Of a stretch of 27,126 nt of DNA, positions 8,007 to 15,324 are shown piece by piece. Source of the DNA: an uncultured bacterium (GTDB taxonomy: Bacteria > Cyanobacteriota > Vampirovibrionia > Gastranaerophilales > Gastranaerophilaceae); assembly GCA_900551675.1 (NCBI GenBank), contig URXH01000017.1:1-27126 (forward strand), given 5' to 3'. The notes under the pieces are model-generated. The model searched no databases, had not been told where the DNA came from, and worked only from the letters and a program-made list of their open reading frames with translations. The translations under genes were made by a program, and so were the position numbers. How positions within the stretch are numbered: position 1 is the first letter of the stretch; each line of letters opens with the position of its first letter.

Positions 8007-8648
8007 TTAAATACTTGTTTGTATAAATAAACTTATTATATCATTCAAGGCAGAATATTGTCTCTGATATTTTTGAGCCTGCTTTTCAAGAACACTGATT
8101 TGTTTCTTGTATTCCAGAATAGAAGTCTGGCATTCCCTGGCAGAATTATTTAAAGATTCCTGAACCTGCTGAGCTTCCTGCAAAACACTTTTCATAGAAA
8201 TTCCGAGAGCTTCCATTGTCTGTTTTATAATCAATGCGCCGGTCTGCTTTGAAACACCTGCTGGCAGCTGATTTATAAGTTGTTTTAAAACGGCAATATT
8301 TGTCGGAATTTCAAAGCCCTCAAGATCATTTGCAAAACTTTCTTTTTCAATAAAAGAGGGAGCCTGTGATGGCTGGTTAAATGACATCATATTTGGCATG
8401 CTGAAAGTTCCGGAATTAGCTGTATCAATATCTTGAATTTCTTCATGAACGTCAAAATCATCATTTGCGAACAGAGTTTCATTTCCCGAATTATTTGTAA
8501 ATTCAATATCGTTATTTGTGTCAAGAATAGGCTCTTCAACAGCCGGAGCAGGATTATCTACTACATTTTGAATTTCAATTTCGGATTGCTGTTTTAAAGC
8601 TTCTACAATCTTTTTTCCGACGCCTTCAGTTATTTTGTTACTTACCAT
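8007..8648 (-). CDS. Coiled-coil protein with acidic disordered linker, unknown function
   Basis: A 213-aa soluble protein with no recognised domain name. Residues 1-25 form a short basic helix (KITEGVGKKIVEALKQQ). About 26-110 is acidic, Asn/Asp/Glu-rich and probably disordered. About 112-210 is a well-ordered helical region with LKQLINQLPAGVSKQTGALI followed by a long coiled coil, the kind of region that tends to be conserved. It has AGAGGA before its ATG and its own good promoter. It is monocistronic and convergent with the export-substrate-like genes, and divergent from the purH-like gene. A scaffold, chaperone or cell-envelope adaptor role is possible; no specific function can be assigned. 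Confidence 0.7.
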   Translation of the reverse strand: MVSNKITEGVGKKIVEALKQQSEIEIQNVVDNPAPAVEEPILDTNNDIEFTNNSGNETLFANDDFDVHEEIQDIDTANSGTFSMPNMMSFNQPSQAPSFIEKESFANDLEGFEIPTNIAVLKQLINQLPAGVSKQTGALIIKQTMEALGISMKSVLQEAQQVQESLNNSARECQTSILEYKKQISVLEKQAQKYQRQYSALNDIISLFIQTSI

Positions 8649-8670
8649 CTTTATCCTCTTTCATTAATTA

Positions 8671-8699
8671 ATTATAATATACGAAAGAAATTATTTCAA
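8671..8699 (-). promoter_or_regulatory. Sigma70-type promoter for the 213-aa protein gene
   Basis: On the minus strand, TTGAAA (8699-8694) and TATAAT (8676-8671) are separated by exactly 17 nt and lie 23 nt upstream of the start codon. Confidence 0.65.
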
Positions 8700-8745
8700 T
8701 AATATCAACAAATAGTTACGAAATGCTAAGAAAATATGAAAATTT

Positions 8746-8763
8746 TATAATAGATGTTATAAT
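8746..8763 (+). promoter_or_regulatory. Probable -10 region(s) for the purH-like gene
   Basis: Two TATAAT hexamers occur at 8746-8751 and 8758-8763. Neither has a good -35 box at 16-18 nt, so the exact start is uncertain. Either would give a leader of about 180-200 nt. Confidence 0.35.
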
Positions 8764-8794
8764 AATAAAGTTATTATTAAGATAAAAAAGAAGG

Positions 8795-8862
8795 GAAGTT
8801 TACAGGTGCGAGGGAGAACTTCTGAAACGAGTTCAGAATTAAGGAAATACCCGGATGCATTG
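8795..8862 (+). ncRNA. Candidate structured leader RNA of the purH-like gene
   Basis: Several pairings are visible. GGTGC (8805-8809) can pair with GCATT (8857-8861), and GGG (8812-8814) with CCC (8850-8852), enclosing a perfect 7-bp hairpin TTCTGAA (8820-8826) / TTCAGAA (8832-8838). Two other pairings compete for the same bases: GAAGTT (8795-8800) with AACTTC (8817-8822), and GAACT (8816-8820) with AGTTC (8830-8834). Competing stems in a long leader of a metabolic gene suggest a cis-regulatory switch. The ZTP/pfl riboswitch expected near purH was considered, but its CCGCCTGGGC core is absent. AGGTGCGA and GCATTGA resemble short pieces of lysine riboswitches, but the region is far too short for one. 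Class unknown. Confidence 0.4.
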
Positions 8863-8954
8863 ACTAAATAAAGCTATAATAATAAAATAATAAAAGTTAG
8901 TGTAAGATAAATAAAAAAGCGCCTTAATAACAATTGTAAGCTATGGTATAAAAA

Positions 8955-10460
8955 ATGAAAAGACGAGCATTTATAAGTGTATATGATAAAGTTGGATTGA
9001 TAGATTTTGCAAAAAATCTTGTAGAAAAGTTTGATTATGAAATTGTAGCCGGCGGGGATACCTACGATTTGCTGAAAAATGCGGATATTGAAACCATCAA
9101 TCTTGCTGAATTTTCAAACACTTCAGGCATTCTTTCAAAAGATTTTGATGCATTAAACGATACTATTTTGGCAGGGATTTTGTCAAACAGTTCCGATGTT
9201 CGAGAACTAAATGAACTTGAGCGTATTGCCATTAAATCTTTTGATATGGTCGTAGTAAATATTTGTCCTTATGAGAGAGTCGTTTTGGAATCATCTGATA
9301 TGGATGAAATGATCAAAAAAATTGATCTTGTTGGAATTACTCTTCTCAGGGCAGGCGCAAAAAATTATAAAAATGTAACTGTAATTACAGATAAGGTTGA
9401 CTATTATGTTGCGCTGAATGCTAATGAATTCGGGCGTTTAAAACTTGCAGCCAAAGCGTTTAACATTACATCAAATTATGACAGGCTTATTTCCTCTAAA
9501 CTCGCAGAACAAACAGGAGAAAAACCGTTTAAGACTTTTAACTTTGAAAAAGTAAGAGATTTGCAATACGGAGAAAATCCGCATCAAAAAGGCGCTGTTT
9601 ATAAAACAGAAAGAATGGTTGATTATGAAGTAATTAATGGCAAAGAACTTTCTTATAATGATATTTTAAACGTAACGGAAGCTGCCAATATTGTAAGTGA
9701 ATTTTATGATGTCAACGCTGTTTCTATAATACGGCATACCAAACCATGCGGCGTTGCACTGGGACGTTCTATTTATGATGCTTATACCAAGGCATTTGAC
9801 TGTGATCCGGTAAGCTCTTTTTATGGAACAGTAGGTTTTTCTAAGGCTGTTGATTTGGAAGTTGCAAAACATCTGAATTCAATGTCAGTAGAAGTTATTA
9901 TAGCACCTGATTTTATGCCTGATGCTGTAGAATTATTTCAAGATAATTCCGACATTAAACTTGTAAAACTCAATACATCATTAAAAGACTACAGGAAATT
10001 AACAAGAGAAGAAGTTATTATATCTCCATTCGGAGCTCTTGTTCAGGACAGCAACTCAAGCGAACTTGACAAAGATATGTTTAAAGTAGCAACAAGAGAA
10101 AAACCGACAGCAGAGCAGATTGAAGATGCTGTTTTTGCCTGGAAGGTAGTAAAATATGCAAAAACAAATTCTGCAGTGATTGCACGTGATTTTAAAACTG
10201 TTGCAATTTCTCAAGGCCAGACAAACGCTATTGTTGCGGTTGAACAGGCATTAAGCTATGCCTGCGATAATTCTAAAGAGGCAGTTCTTGCATCTGATGC
10301 AACAATTCATGCAGAAGACTGTATATATTCCGCTGTTCAGGGACGAATAAGCCTTATAATTCAGCCCGGTGGTTCTGTAAAAGATCAGAAAATTATAGAT
10401 GTATGCGACAAATACGGCATTTCAATGATTACAACCGGTATAAGGAATTACAAACAATAG
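8955..10460 (+). CDS. Divergent PurH-family protein (AICAR transformylase / IMP cyclohydrolase homologue)
   Basis: A 501-aa homologue of PurH, which carries out the last two steps of IMP synthesis. The fold is clear: an N-terminal MGS-like domain (about 1-140; FISVYDKVG, DMVVVNICPYE, LLRAGAKN) and a C-terminal AICAR formyltransferase region (about 195-501; LQYGENPHQKGA at 203-214, GKELSYNDIL, DCDPVSSF, IIQPGGSVKDQ). Key motifs differ from typical PurH. The KTLHP segment of the cyclohydrolase site reads DALND (65-69); STGGT reads VAGGD; the Lys-His-x-Asn-Pro site reads RHTKP (260-264); GAGQxSR reads ISQGQTN; SDAFFPF reads SDATIHA. The catalytic roles of these residues are family knowledge; the substitutions are seen. 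It may be a specialised paralogue or a non-catalytic homologue. No Shine-Dalgarno precedes ATG 8955; ATG-GTA-TAA at 8943 is immediately upstream. Confidence 0.8.
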   Translation: MKRRAFISVYDKVGLIDFAKNLVEKFDYEIVAGGDTYDLLKNADIETINLAEFSNTSGILSKDFDALNDTILAGILSNSSDVRELNELERIAIKSFDMVVVNICPYERVVLESSDMDEMIKKIDLVGITLLRAGAKNYKNVTVITDKVDYYVALNANEFGRLKLAAKAFNITSNYDRLISSKLAEQTGEKPFKTFNFEKVRDLQYGENPHQKGAVYKTERMVDYEVINGKELSYNDILNVTEAANIVSEFYDVNAVSIIRHTKPCGVALGRSIYDAYTKAFDCDPVSSFYGTVGFSKAVDLEVAKHLNSMSVEVIIAPDFMPDAVELFQDNSDIKLVKLNTSLKDYRKLTREEVIISPFGALVQDSNSSELDKDMFKVATREKPTAEQIEDAVFAWKVVKYAKTNSAVIARDFKTVAISQGQTNAIVAVEQALSYACDNSKEAVLASDATIHAEDCIYSAVQGRISLIIQPGGSVKDQKIIDVCDKYGISMITTGIRNYKQ

Positions 10461-10485
10461 TTTTGTTTATATTTTGTATGGTAAG

Positions 10486-11361
10486 CTATTCAGTTTCTTT
10501 TAATATATCCAAAATTTGCGGATAATGGTTTATGACTTTTTCAAGTTGTAAGTCATTACCGCCTTTTTTGTTAGTTTGGAAAAGAGTTAATTCATTAGTC
10601 AGCCCGCGCTCTCTTTCTGGATTTATGTATGTAAGCTGTTTTGTACAATTTTGAGCGACACTTGTTTTTGTTCCGTTTAATAATGCCATAGCCCAGAACC
10701 AGACATCATCAGCTTTTGGAGCAAATTCCATAAACAATTTTTCGTTTAAAATATCTTTGTATAGACAATGCGGGGGATATAATACACCACCTGCACCTGT
10801 CGAAAAATTGAAGTAAGACGGGGCGGATGTCCTGATCTTTTTAGCCCAATTTTTATAAGATGCAATAACGCCTTCTTTTGTAAATTTTATTTTATGAGCT
10901 CTATGACAGATAATAGATTTTTTATCTTTTTCATGACTCAAAATCAGCTTTTCCAGCCAGTCATTTTCGTAAAATATATCGTCATCAGCAGTTACAATAA
11001 TATTATCGGGATAATTTTTAAGCGCAGGTATAAGTTTTTTGTAAGAATAAATATTATTACACCATTTAATTTCAAGACCGTTATTCCTGAGATTTAAAAC
11101 CTTTTTCGGAATATCTTTTTCGAGATGCGGAAATTCTTCTTCTGCAAGCCAGAGTATAATTTTCCCCGGCTTTATATTCTGAGTTAATAAAGAATACAAT
11201 GTATAATGAAGTTCATACATTCTTTGAGGAAAAGAAGTAAGTGAAACTATCAAATCCTTATCATCACCTGTTATACCGCAAGATTTGAATGTTTCAAGCT
11301 CATTATCCAGAGTTGCTTTATTAATTGTTTTAAGCGAAGATTTCTTAAACAATTTCAGCAT
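10486..11361 (-). CDS. Glycosyltransferase-like protein (GT-A fold)
   Basis: A 291-aa protein with features of GT-A nucleotide-sugar transferases. An N-terminal Rossmann-like strand LIVSLTSFPQR (38-48) leads to SLLTQNIKPGKIILW and an acidic ADDDIFY motif at 125-131 that would bind the metal and nucleotide sugar. GAGGVLYPP (189-197) and PKADDVWFW (225-233) look like acceptor-site and catalytic-acid segments. There is no membrane segment. Such proteins usually decorate cell-surface polysaccharides, but no polysaccharide cluster surrounds it: it stands alone, convergent with the purH-like gene and divergent from the dCMP deaminase gene. No Shine-Dalgarno is visible before ATG 11361, and a TATATT-like box lies about 12 nt upstream on the minus strand, so the message may be leaderless. 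Donor and acceptor are unknown. Confidence 0.7.
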   Translation of the reverse strand: MLKLFKKSSLKTINKATLDNELETFKSCGITGDDKDLIVSLTSFPQRMYELHYTLYSLLTQNIKPGKIILWLAEEEFPHLEKDIPKKVLNLRNNGLEIKWCNNIYSYKKLIPALKNYPDNIIVTADDDIFYENDWLEKLILSHEKDKKSIICHRAHKIKFTKEGVIASYKNWAKKIRTSAPSYFNFSTGAGGVLYPPHCLYKDILNEKLFMEFAPKADDVWFWAMALLNGTKTSVAQNCTKQLTYINPERERGLTNELTLFQTNKKGGNDLQLEKVINHYPQILDILKETE

Positions 11362-11437
11362 AAGTAAATGGTATAATATAAATAATTATTTGCAAGAGGT
11401 GTTATTTTATAATAAAATCTCAATGGAGGAAAGAATA

Positions 11438-11884
11438 ATGGAAATTAAATCATGGGAAGATTATTTTTTAGACCTGGCTAAAACATGCGCAAGCAGATCT
11501 AATTGTATAAGAGCACAAGTCGGTGCAGTAATTGTAGGTGATGATAAAAAAATTAAGGCAACAGGTTATAACGGAACACCCTCTAAAGTGGAATCGTGTT
11601 ATGAGCGCGGAGAATGCTACAGAATTAAGCATAATATCCCATCAGGCACGAAATATGAAACCTGCAGATCAATTCATGCCGAGCAAAACGCTATTATACA
11701 GGCTGGACAGGACAGATGTAAAGGTTCAACAATGTATATCTGGGGACATAACTTTATCTGCATTTTGTGCAAAAGGTTTATTGTTCAATCAGGGATCACA
11801 AATGTAGTTTTGAGAAAAGATGAAAATTCTCCCGTAGTGCATGTAACAGTTGAAGATATAAGACGCGAACTTGACGCAGAATAG
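11438..11884 (+). CDS. dCMP deaminase-like zinc deaminase (ComEB family)
   Basis: A 148-aa cytidine/deoxycytidylate deaminase-family enzyme, likely converting dCMP to dUMP in thymidylate supply. The motifs expected are RSNCIRAQVGAVIV near the N-terminus, the zinc and catalytic SIHAEQNAII (His, Glu) and a second zinc site with two Cys in FICILC. In the usual PCxxC motif the Pro is replaced by Ile (ICILC), preceded by an uncommon WGHN. The frame is open back to 11285, overlapping the divergent glycosyltransferase gene, but ATG 11438 has GGAGGA at 11425-11430 and gives the normal family length; ATG 11423 is a weaker alternative. Single gene between a glycosyltransferase and the export operon. 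Substrate preference (dCMP) is inferred from family. Confidence 0.85.
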   Translation: MEIKSWEDYFLDLAKTCASRSNCIRAQVGAVIVGDDKKIKATGYNGTPSKVESCYERGECYRIKHNIPSGTKYETCRSIHAEQNAIIQAGQDRCKGSTMYIWGHNFICILCKRFIVQSGITNVVLRKDENSPVVHVTVEDIRRELDAE

Positions 11885-11935
11885 ATGAGCTTCAGTAAAA
11901 CTTGCTTTTTCTTAAAAAATCATTAAAGTCAGTAA

Positions 11936-12003
11936 TGACAGGTAGTAAGTTTGGCTTAAATTCTGTTATTTTTCTACTGAATTTAGATGATTTTTGCCTG
12001 TCA
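11936..12003. repeat. Nested inverted repeats upstream of fliE
   Basis: An outer 7-bp stem TGACAGG (11936-11942) / CCTGTCA (11997-12003) encloses an inner 7-bp stem TAAATTC (11957-11963) / GAATTTA (11979-11985) with a 15-nt loop. It lies between comEB and fliE, 59 nt before the fliE start. No T-run follows, so a terminator is unlikely on the + strand; a leader RNA or operator is possible. TATAAT at 12034-12039 lies just downstream and may be the fliE -10 box. Confidence 0.35.
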
Positions 12004-12061
12004 GGTATATTAATTTAAAGATATATACGCTATTATAATTATAGAAAGGCAGGTAAGTTAA

Positions 12062-12400
12062 ATGGACAGCTTTTATCCGCAATATGATCTGGCAGGGAGA
12101 ATTCAGCATACTAAGCTTGATACGGGAATTGGCAATATGCCTTCAGCAAGAATGACAAGGGTTGAAGATACGGCATCTCCTGATTTTAAACAAGTCATGT
12201 CAGGGTTAGTGGAAAATCTTAACACAGAGCTTAATGCCCCTGACAATCTGCTCAAAGATGTTATGTCAGGGAACGGAAATGTTGATATCCATGACGTTAT
12301 GACTGCTATGGCAAAATCAGAAATAAGCATTAACGTTGCAACTCAGCTTACCGGAAAAGTCATACAGGCGTATGACAAAGTTATGCAGATTCAGGTGTAA
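12062..12400 (+). CDS. fliE: Flagellar hook-basal body protein FliE
   Basis: 112 aa. FliE is the small adaptor that links the MS ring (FliF) to the rod and is itself exported early by the flagellar type III system. The diagnostic C-terminal part is present: NVDIHDVMTAMAKSEISIN followed by KVIQAYDKVMQIQV, which matches the DVHxVMIAMxKAxLSLQ and EIMRMQV ends of the family. The N-terminal 40 residues are not conserved. AGGCAGG lies upstream of ATG 12062. It is first in the cluster fliE-fliF-(fliG position)-fliH-flhA, with 95 nt before fliF. Confidence 0.9.
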   Translation: MDSFYPQYDLAGRIQHTKLDTGIGNMPSARMTRVEDTASPDFKQVMSGLVENLNTELNAPDNLLKDVMSGNGNVDIHDVMTAMAKSEISINVATQLTGKVIQAYDKVMQIQV

Positions 12401-12495
12401 AATAAATATAAGATTAGGAAATTTTACAAAAAGACTTGGGATTAAACATTATGTTAAAATAAAAAAAATTTAACAAATGCTAAAGAGGATAACAA

Positions 12496-14166
12496 ATGGA
12501 CTTTTCAAAAATACTGGAGAATAAACCTTTATTATATGGTATAATCGGCGTGGTTGTACTCTTTTTGGCACTTGTTGTAACAATAAGCATTGTAGGTGCA
12601 TCCAACAAACAATCTAACGGTACTGAAATTACGGGCGAGCCTCTCAAAGAAAATGTTGACCTTCTAACAACCGATAATGCAGGCAAAGCTATTGAAATTC
12701 AGGCGTTGCTTGCAAAATATGATATCGCGGTAAGCAGAAGATTAGACGGTACAAAATCAATTCTTTATTTGAAAAAAGGCGACTGCAAAACAGGAAGAAA
12801 AGCATGCTATACAACCGATAGAGATTTAGCGCTTATACAAATAGTCCAGAGCGGTCTTATGGATCAAAACGTAGGTCTTGAAATTTTTGATAAAGGCGAC
12901 TTTACTTCCACAAAAGAAGATAAGAAAATCAGATTATCAAGAGCAATTAACGGCGAATTATCAAGGCTTATAAGAAGAATTGACGGGGTTGACAATGCAT
13001 CCGTATTTATTTCAATTCCCGAACAGACAATGTTTACATCTATGCAAAAACCGGTAACCGCAACAGTGCAGATTACCCTTGCAAAAGATGCAACAAAACT
13101 GGATCAGCTAAAAGTCAAGGCAATAACAAACCTTTTACTTGGAAGCGTAACAGGTTTGACTGCTGAAAATATTGCGATAACCGACACTAACGGAAATACT
13201 TATCACAGTATTATGAATGCGGAAGATGAAATGCTCAGACGTTTGGAAGAAAATGATAAGTATATGACAACTAAAGTTAATCAGCAGTTAGACAGACTTA
13301 TCGGGCAGGGGAATTACGTTGCGACAGTAAGTACATTTTTGCGTCAGGCTCCTGTTGAAAAATTTACGATTGATTATGATCCGGAAAGAAAAGCTTCTGT
13401 TACAGAGCAAACATTCTCAGAAGGTCTGGGGGATCAAACAAACGATACAAACAGAAATGTAAATGCCGTGAGCGTATACCTGCCAAACGGCTTACCTAAC
13501 GGTTCATCTGACTCAAGCCAGAACAGAAATTATTCGCGTACAGCACGAGAAACACAGTACGGTGTTACAAAAACTCAAACTAATGAATATATAAAACCGG
13601 GAGTTGTTGAAGATATTTCAATCGCTGTAACTCTTGACAAAAATGCGCTCCCTGCAAATACAACGCTTGAAGAATTGAAAGAACTTATTGCAAAAGCAGC
13701 AAGTCCGAAAGTTAATCCCGATAATGTTTCAATAGCATTCTCGGATTCAACTGATCCTTACCTTGCATCAGACAGACCCGCAAACCTTCCGAAACCTGAC
13801 GAAACAGGAAATCCATGGTGGCTTGCAATAGCTTTGTGCGGGATAGGTCTTGTAATAGTATTTAAAGCTGTTTCTAATAAAGTTCAGCAAATTCAGGAAG
13901 CAAACAGACGTGAAGTAGAAATGCTGCGTCAGAAAACCGCCCAGCAGGAACAGCAATTATCTGATATTAACCAGCGTGCTGCACAATTGACTGAACGCCA
14001 ATCAGAACTTGCACAGGGGCTTGTTGAACAACAGCAGAGAGGCTATATACAACAACAAAATCCGGCACAACTTGCAGACACTTTGTCAAATCTGTCTGCT
14101 GAGCTTTCAGGCGCTGATGATGAAGAAGCCGGAGAAAAGATTAAAAGCTGGATTGAACAAGGGTAA
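12496..14166 (+). CDS. fliF: Flagellar MS-ring protein FliF
   Basis: 556 aa. FliF forms the membrane ring on which the export gate and rotor assemble. Visible features in order: an N-terminal membrane segment (about 12-35, LLYGIIGVVVLFLALVV); the YscJ/FliF ring-building domain (INGELSRLIRRIDGVDNASVFISIPEQ); a middle domain with EKFTIDYDPERKASVTEQ; a second membrane segment (441-460, WWLAIALCGIGLVIVFKAV); and a cytoplasmic Gln-rich tail. The tail ends EKIKSWIEQG, resembling the short helix that binds FliG in true flagella. A family-atypical insert with two Cys (GDCKTGRKACYT) is present. AGAGGA precedes the ATG. The FliG-binding-like tail argues for a rotor partner, for which the next gene is the candidate. 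Confidence 0.93.
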   Translation: MDFSKILENKPLLYGIIGVVVLFLALVVTISIVGASNKQSNGTEITGEPLKENVDLLTTDNAGKAIEIQALLAKYDIAVSRRLDGTKSILYLKKGDCKTGRKACYTTDRDLALIQIVQSGLMDQNVGLEIFDKGDFTSTKEDKKIRLSRAINGELSRLIRRIDGVDNASVFISIPEQTMFTSMQKPVTATVQITLAKDATKLDQLKVKAITNLLLGSVTGLTAENIAITDTNGNTYHSIMNAEDEMLRRLEENDKYMTTKVNQQLDRLIGQGNYVATVSTFLRQAPVEKFTIDYDPERKASVTEQTFSEGLGDQTNDTNRNVNAVSVYLPNGLPNGSSDSSQNRNYSRTARETQYGVTKTQTNEYIKPGVVEDISIAVTLDKNALPANTTLEELKELIAKAASPKVNPDNVSIAFSDSTDPYLASDRPANLPKPDETGNPWWLAIALCGIGLVIVFKAVSNKVQQIQEANRREVEMLRQKTAQQEQQLSDINQRAAQLTERQSELAQGLVEQQQRGYIQQQNPAQLADTLSNLSAELSGADDEEAGEKIKSWIEQG

Positions 14167-14172
14167 TTTTTT

Positions 14173-14287
14173 AGAAGATAAGAAGATAGGAGGGTAAGAG
14201 GGTAAGCTTATTAATAAAAGATTATGGCAAGAAGATTTATTTTAGTAAACGGCATATCTTCCTAACTTCCTATCTTCTTACCCTCTT
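14173..14287. repeat. Inverted-repeat element between fliF and the fliG-position gene
   Basis: Purine-rich sequence made of units like GAAGATA and GGGTAAG (14173-14206) recurs in inverted orientation as a pyrimidine-rich arm (about 14256-14287). Two perfect matches link the arms: 14180-14191 with 14268-14279 (12 bp) and 14196-14206 with 14277-14287 (11 bp). The arms flank about 50 nt. The right arm ends 9 nt before ATG 14297. It resembles a small non-autonomous palindromic repeat (REP- or MITE-like) or a long mRNA hairpin. Confidence 0.6.
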
Positions 14288-14296
14288 TATGAAAAA

Positions 14297-15313
14297 ATGG
14301 CAATACAAGGATTTGATTATAAAGGTTTTGCACAAAATTTAGCCCAGCAGGCACTGGAGTTAATTCCTAAAGATTTTAACGACAATCAGAAAAATTATGT
14401 CGCAAATACTTTATTAAATTTTGCAACTGTTGCAGGACAGGCGCTATATGATGATGAATCTTTAGGATTTAATCTTGATCAAGCGGTAATGATTACCCAG
14501 ATTATTGCCGAATGGTCTTTTCATAAATCAGTAGACCTTGTTCGTTCAGGGATTCCGCAGCAATACTGGGATCCTATTATGCAGAAGATTGCATATACAA
14601 TTTTTGAGATCGCGAAAAACGCTTTTCATCAAAATTTACCGCAGGATCAATGCTTGCAGCTTATAGAACATCACGTAAAAAAGACCTGGCTTGACTGTAT
14701 TGCAGAATTGAAGGATAAAAATTTAATAGATGAAGGTTTGATGGAAAAAGCCGCAAGCCAGTCTAATATTGATGCAATGATGCAACAACAGGCTGCAGCA
14801 GAGCAGACTCAAGCACAGAATCCGGCTTCTGCACCGGCACAGCAAGGAGCACAAGTCCCTCAAGATATTCAAACAGCTTCAGGACCTGCACCTTTAGGTG
14901 CTGATGCAAAAGTGCTTAAACTTGCGACTCTGGCAATGCTTTTCCAGAAAATGAAACAGGAAAAAGTTCAGACTATTTTAAATAAATTTAATCCTGATGA
15001 TGCACAGTCAGTAATTAAATTTATGGGTATGCCTGATTTGAATTCCAAAGTTGATCCAAATGCTGCACTCAGATGTTTACAGGAGATAAAAACAAATCTT
15101 CCCGGTGCAAATCAGAATATCACACCTTCAAAAGTTATCTCAAAAATTCAAAATGTTGCGCAATATTTAGATAAATCACAAATTGAACACACTTTAAGAT
15201 TGGAGCGCAACAAGGTGAAAAGGTTTGTATTCAGTGCATTGGAGGGAGAATATTATGAAATTCCTCCAAAAGTTGCAAATATTATTGCCACACACCTTGA
15301 AGATAGTGTATAA
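14297..15313 (+). CDS. FliG-position protein, highly divergent; unknown or FliG-like
   Basis: 338 aa, about the length of FliG, and located between fliF and fliH where fliG normally sits. Three parts are seen. An N-terminal helical domain (1-150) has no clear FliG signature. A Gln/Ala/Pro-rich linker covers 155-200. A C-terminal helical region (203-338) has a stretch KQEKVQTILNKFNPDDAQSVI (219-240) resembling the FliG armadillo repeat (xPQTIALILSxLxPEQAAEVL). The typical FliG torque helix with its charged residues is not evident. A rotor/switch protein remodelled for a non-rotary system, or a new adaptor between FliF and FliH, would fit. No Shine-Dalgarno lies before ATG 14297; the inverted-repeat arm occupies that place. 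Confidence 0.6.
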   Translation: MAIQGFDYKGFAQNLAQQALELIPKDFNDNQKNYVANTLLNFATVAGQALYDDESLGFNLDQAVMITQIIAEWSFHKSVDLVRSGIPQQYWDPIMQKIAYTIFEIAKNAFHQNLPQDQCLQLIEHHVKKTWLDCIAELKDKNLIDEGLMEKAASQSNIDAMMQQQAAAEQTQAQNPASAPAQQGAQVPQDIQTASGPAPLGADAKVLKLATLAMLFQKMKQEKVQTILNKFNPDDAQSVIKFMGMPDLNSKVDPNAALRCLQEIKTNLPGANQNITPSKVISKIQNVAQYLDKSQIEHTLRLERNKVKRFVFSALEGEYYEIPPKVANIIATHLEDSV

Positions 15314-15324
15314 TATAGTTAATC

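Noticed and set aside
8801..8880. Lysine riboswitch upstream of the purH-like gene
   Set aside because: AGGTGCGA and GCATTGA-TAAA resemble pieces of the L-box, but only about 75 nt separate the ends, most conserved helices are missing, and the downstream gene is not a lysine gene.
8790..8954. ZTP (pfl) riboswitch, common at purH
   Set aside because: The conserved CCGCCTGGGC segment and the GGGTCGTGACTGGCG-like 5' half are not present.
14289..14342. 17-codon ORF overlapping the start of the FliG-position gene in another frame
   Set aside because: Very short, no ribosome-binding site, and explained by chance overlap with an A-rich start region.
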